The notes under the pieces were generated by a model. That model saw nothing but the letters and a program-made list of their open reading frames with translations. It did no database searches and was not told the DNA's origin. A DNA stretch of 7,166 nt from contig JACDDK010000051.1 in assembly GCA_013817025.1 (NCBI GenBank), forward strand, positions 1 to 7,166, in the 5' to 3' direction. The DNA comes from Rubrobacter sp. Lineage in GTDB: Bacteria; Actinomycetota; Rubrobacteria; Rubrobacterales; Rubrobacteraceae. Shown here in pieces: positions 6,254-7,166 of this stretch (position 1 is its first letter; the number at the start of each line of letters is the position of its first letter). A program made the position numbers and the translations under genes.

Positions 6254-6270
6254 AATATTGTCCCAATGTT
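6254..6270. promoter_or_regulatory. Imperfect 7-3-7 inverted repeat before lipA
   Basis: AATATTG (6254-6260) and CAATGTT (6264-6270) are reverse complements at 6 of 7 positions around TCC. It lies 20-36 bases before the lipA start, where a repressor site or transcription start could sit. I know no regulator with this consensus. Confidence 0.3.
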
Positions 6271-6306
6271 ACCGCACCCGGTAGCTGGCGCGGCGTGTCA
6301 CTTATC

Positions 6307-6924
6307 TCACGGGCCGCCGGTCGCGGTTCGGTGGGAACGCGCCATCCCGAGCCCGGTGACGGCCAGCACAACACCCGTAGTCCACAGTACCAGCCCAGAT
6401 CCTAGCCCCGGCAACGCGAACCACACGGCATCCGAGGAATTCAGGAGCGGAGCCAGGATCATGGTAGCCGCCGACACCACGCAGAGAGCGGCACCGGTGA
6501 AGTAGTACAGCGGCATACGGAAAAGCCGCGCGAGCGGGAAGAAATGCAGACCGACGATGAGCGCCACCGCAGCCGGGATCCACTCTGGATAACCCAGGCT
6601 TACACAGATGACCGCCACGACCCCGATGCCGACGCCTTCCGCAATAAAGACTTGATTAAAACGCCGGCGCAGGTTGCGGCTCATGGAGCCACCTGTTTCG
6701 CTGGCCCCTACCCGAGAGACTCGGCGTAGGTAGACCCCACAAACGAGCAAGAGCAAGCAGATCACACCTCCCACTCCGAGCACAACAGCAAAAACCACGT
6801 CCGACAGCGACGAGGAATTTCCAAAGATCCAGACCGCACCGAACACGGTCAGAAAGAATATGCCCGTCGCGCGTCCTGCGAGTTCCTCCGCTTGAGAGGG
6901 ACCCTCTCCGGCTTCGTTGCTTAT
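6307..6924 (-). CDS. Six-helix membrane protein of unknown function, apparent ATA start
   Basis: I do not recognise a function. Read from ATA 6924 it has 205 residues. A short acidic N-terminus is followed by six hydrophobic segments (about 19-35, 42-65, 92-110, 114-130, 138-159, 169-192). A basic loop RRVSRV...SRNLRRRF lies between helices 2 and 3, and the conserved-looking GLHFFPLARLFR follows helix 4. No catalytic motif or transporter signature is seen. The frame is open up to the lpd stop. A perfect AGGAGG ends 7 bases before ATA, and the codons after it read like a normal N-terminus (SNEAGEG). The first ordinary start, GTG 6846, has no ribosome site and would remove most of helix 1. Its place 11 bases after lpd and 72 before lipA implies co-transcription with lipoate genes; a role there is only inference. 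Confidence 0.8.
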   Translation of the reverse strand: MSNEAGEGPSQAEELAGRATGIFFLTVFGAVWIFGNSSSLSDVVFAVVLGVGGVICLLLLVCGVYLRRVSRVGASETGGSMSRNLRRRFNQVFIAEGVGIGVVAVICVSLGYPEWIPAAVALIVGLHFFPLARLFRMPLYYFTGAALCVVSAATMILAPLLNSSDAVWFALPGLGSGLVLWTTGVVLAVTGLGMARSHRTATGGP

Positions 6925-6931
6925 CTCCTCT

Positions 6932-6937
6932 CCTCCT
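6932..6937 (-). promoter_or_regulatory. Consensus Shine-Dalgarno deciding the membrane-protein start
   Basis: AGGAGG on the minus strand overlaps the lpd stop codon and is followed by a 7-base purine spacer and ATA 6924-6922. Both sequence and spacing are ideal, so translation most likely starts here despite the non-standard codon. The overlap also fits coupling with the end of lpd translation. Confidence 0.65.
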
Positions 6938-7166
6938 AGAAGTGTATGGCGTGACCGTCAACGGCCATCGCGGCCTCGCTGACGACCTCGGCCAGGGACG
7001 GGTGGGCGTGGACGGACATCCCGATCTCCTGCGGCGTACCCTCCACGAGCTTGGCGAAGACGCCCTCCGCGATCAAATCGGTAACGTGCGGCCCGATGGC
7101 GTGCATCCCGAGGATCAGGTCGGTCTCCGAATCCGCCACGATCTTGAAGAACCCGTTCGGCTCCCC
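6936..7166 (-). CDS. lpd: Dihydrolipoamide dehydrogenase, C-terminal end (5' part outside window)
   Basis: Only the last 76 residues are inside the window, running in from the right edge. They form most of the dimerisation domain of a class I flavoprotein disulfide reductase: GFFKIVADSETDLILGMHAIG, then the active-site segment HAHPSLAEVVSEA. Its second histidine and the Glu of AEVVSEA fit the His-Glu pair that acts as catalytic base across the dimer. This version of the motif is typical of dihydrolipoamide dehydrogenase (E3), which reoxidises dihydrolipoyl groups with NAD+. Mercuric and glutathione reductases differ in this region. The redox CxxxxC and FAD motifs would lie outside the window. 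Position next to lipA and lipB supports the assignment. Confidence 0.93.
   Translation of the reverse strand, partial: GEPNGFFKIVADSETDLILGMHAIGPHVTDLIAEGVFAKLVEGTPQEIGMSVHAHPSLAEVVSEAAMAVDGHAIHF

Noticed and set aside
1..7166. A defence, mobile or biosynthetic island
   Set aside because: All recognised genes are housekeeping or ordinary surface and transport functions. No integrase, transposase, tRNA, terminal repeats or abrupt base-composition change is seen, apart from the AT-richer promoter near 1710-1770.

Overview
The window is GC-rich, gene-dense chromosomal DNA. The likely source is a high-GC Gram-positive bacterium. The lipoyl synthase, the lpd/lipA/lipB cluster and the style of the FtsX permease and VIT-type transporter suggest an actinobacterium of the Rubrobacter type. 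That is judgement from protein character alone; no marker gene or search confirms it. I see no RNA gene, mobile element, CRISPR array or phage gene.

Left part (1-1811): the 5' three quarters or so of an FtsX/MacB-type ABC permease gene lie on the minus strand and run off the left edge. An AT-richer intergenic region follows, diverging from a plus-strand VIT/CCC1-family metal transporter (1812-2336). That transporter resembles the membrane half of the iron exporter MbfA. Just before it lie a sigma70-like promoter and an almost perfect 25-bp palindrome, a likely operator.

Middle part (2214-4467): a secreted subtilisin-family (S8) protease on the minus strand has an LPDTG wall-sorting signal and converges on the transporter. 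The two genes overlap tail to tail by 123 bp, and the protease runs about 57 residues past its membrane anchor. Behind it, on the same strand, are a hairpin-bearing gap and a small VOC/glyoxalase-fold protein.

Right part (4536-7166): a lipoate cluster on the minus strand reads, in transcription order, lpd (dihydrolipoamide dehydrogenase, only its 3' end inside the window), a six-helix membrane protein of unknown function, lipA (lipoyl synthase) and lipB (octanoyltransferase). LipB moves octanoate from acyl carrier protein to the lipoyl domains of 2-oxoacid dehydrogenases or GcvH, LipA inserts two sulfurs, and Lpd reoxidises the dihydrolipoyl arm. The cluster therefore makes and recycles one cofactor, and the membrane protein sits inside it.

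The main surprises are: (1) the membrane gene has a perfect Shine-Dalgarno sequence 7 nt before an ATA codon where ATG is expected; (2) the permease has no ordinary start codon before its first membrane helix, but has a CTG with a fair ribosome site; (3) the antisense-encoded tail of the protease; (4) the palindrome before the metal transporter. I found no convincing new multi-gene system; the membrane protein in the lipoate cluster is the best candidate for new biology.
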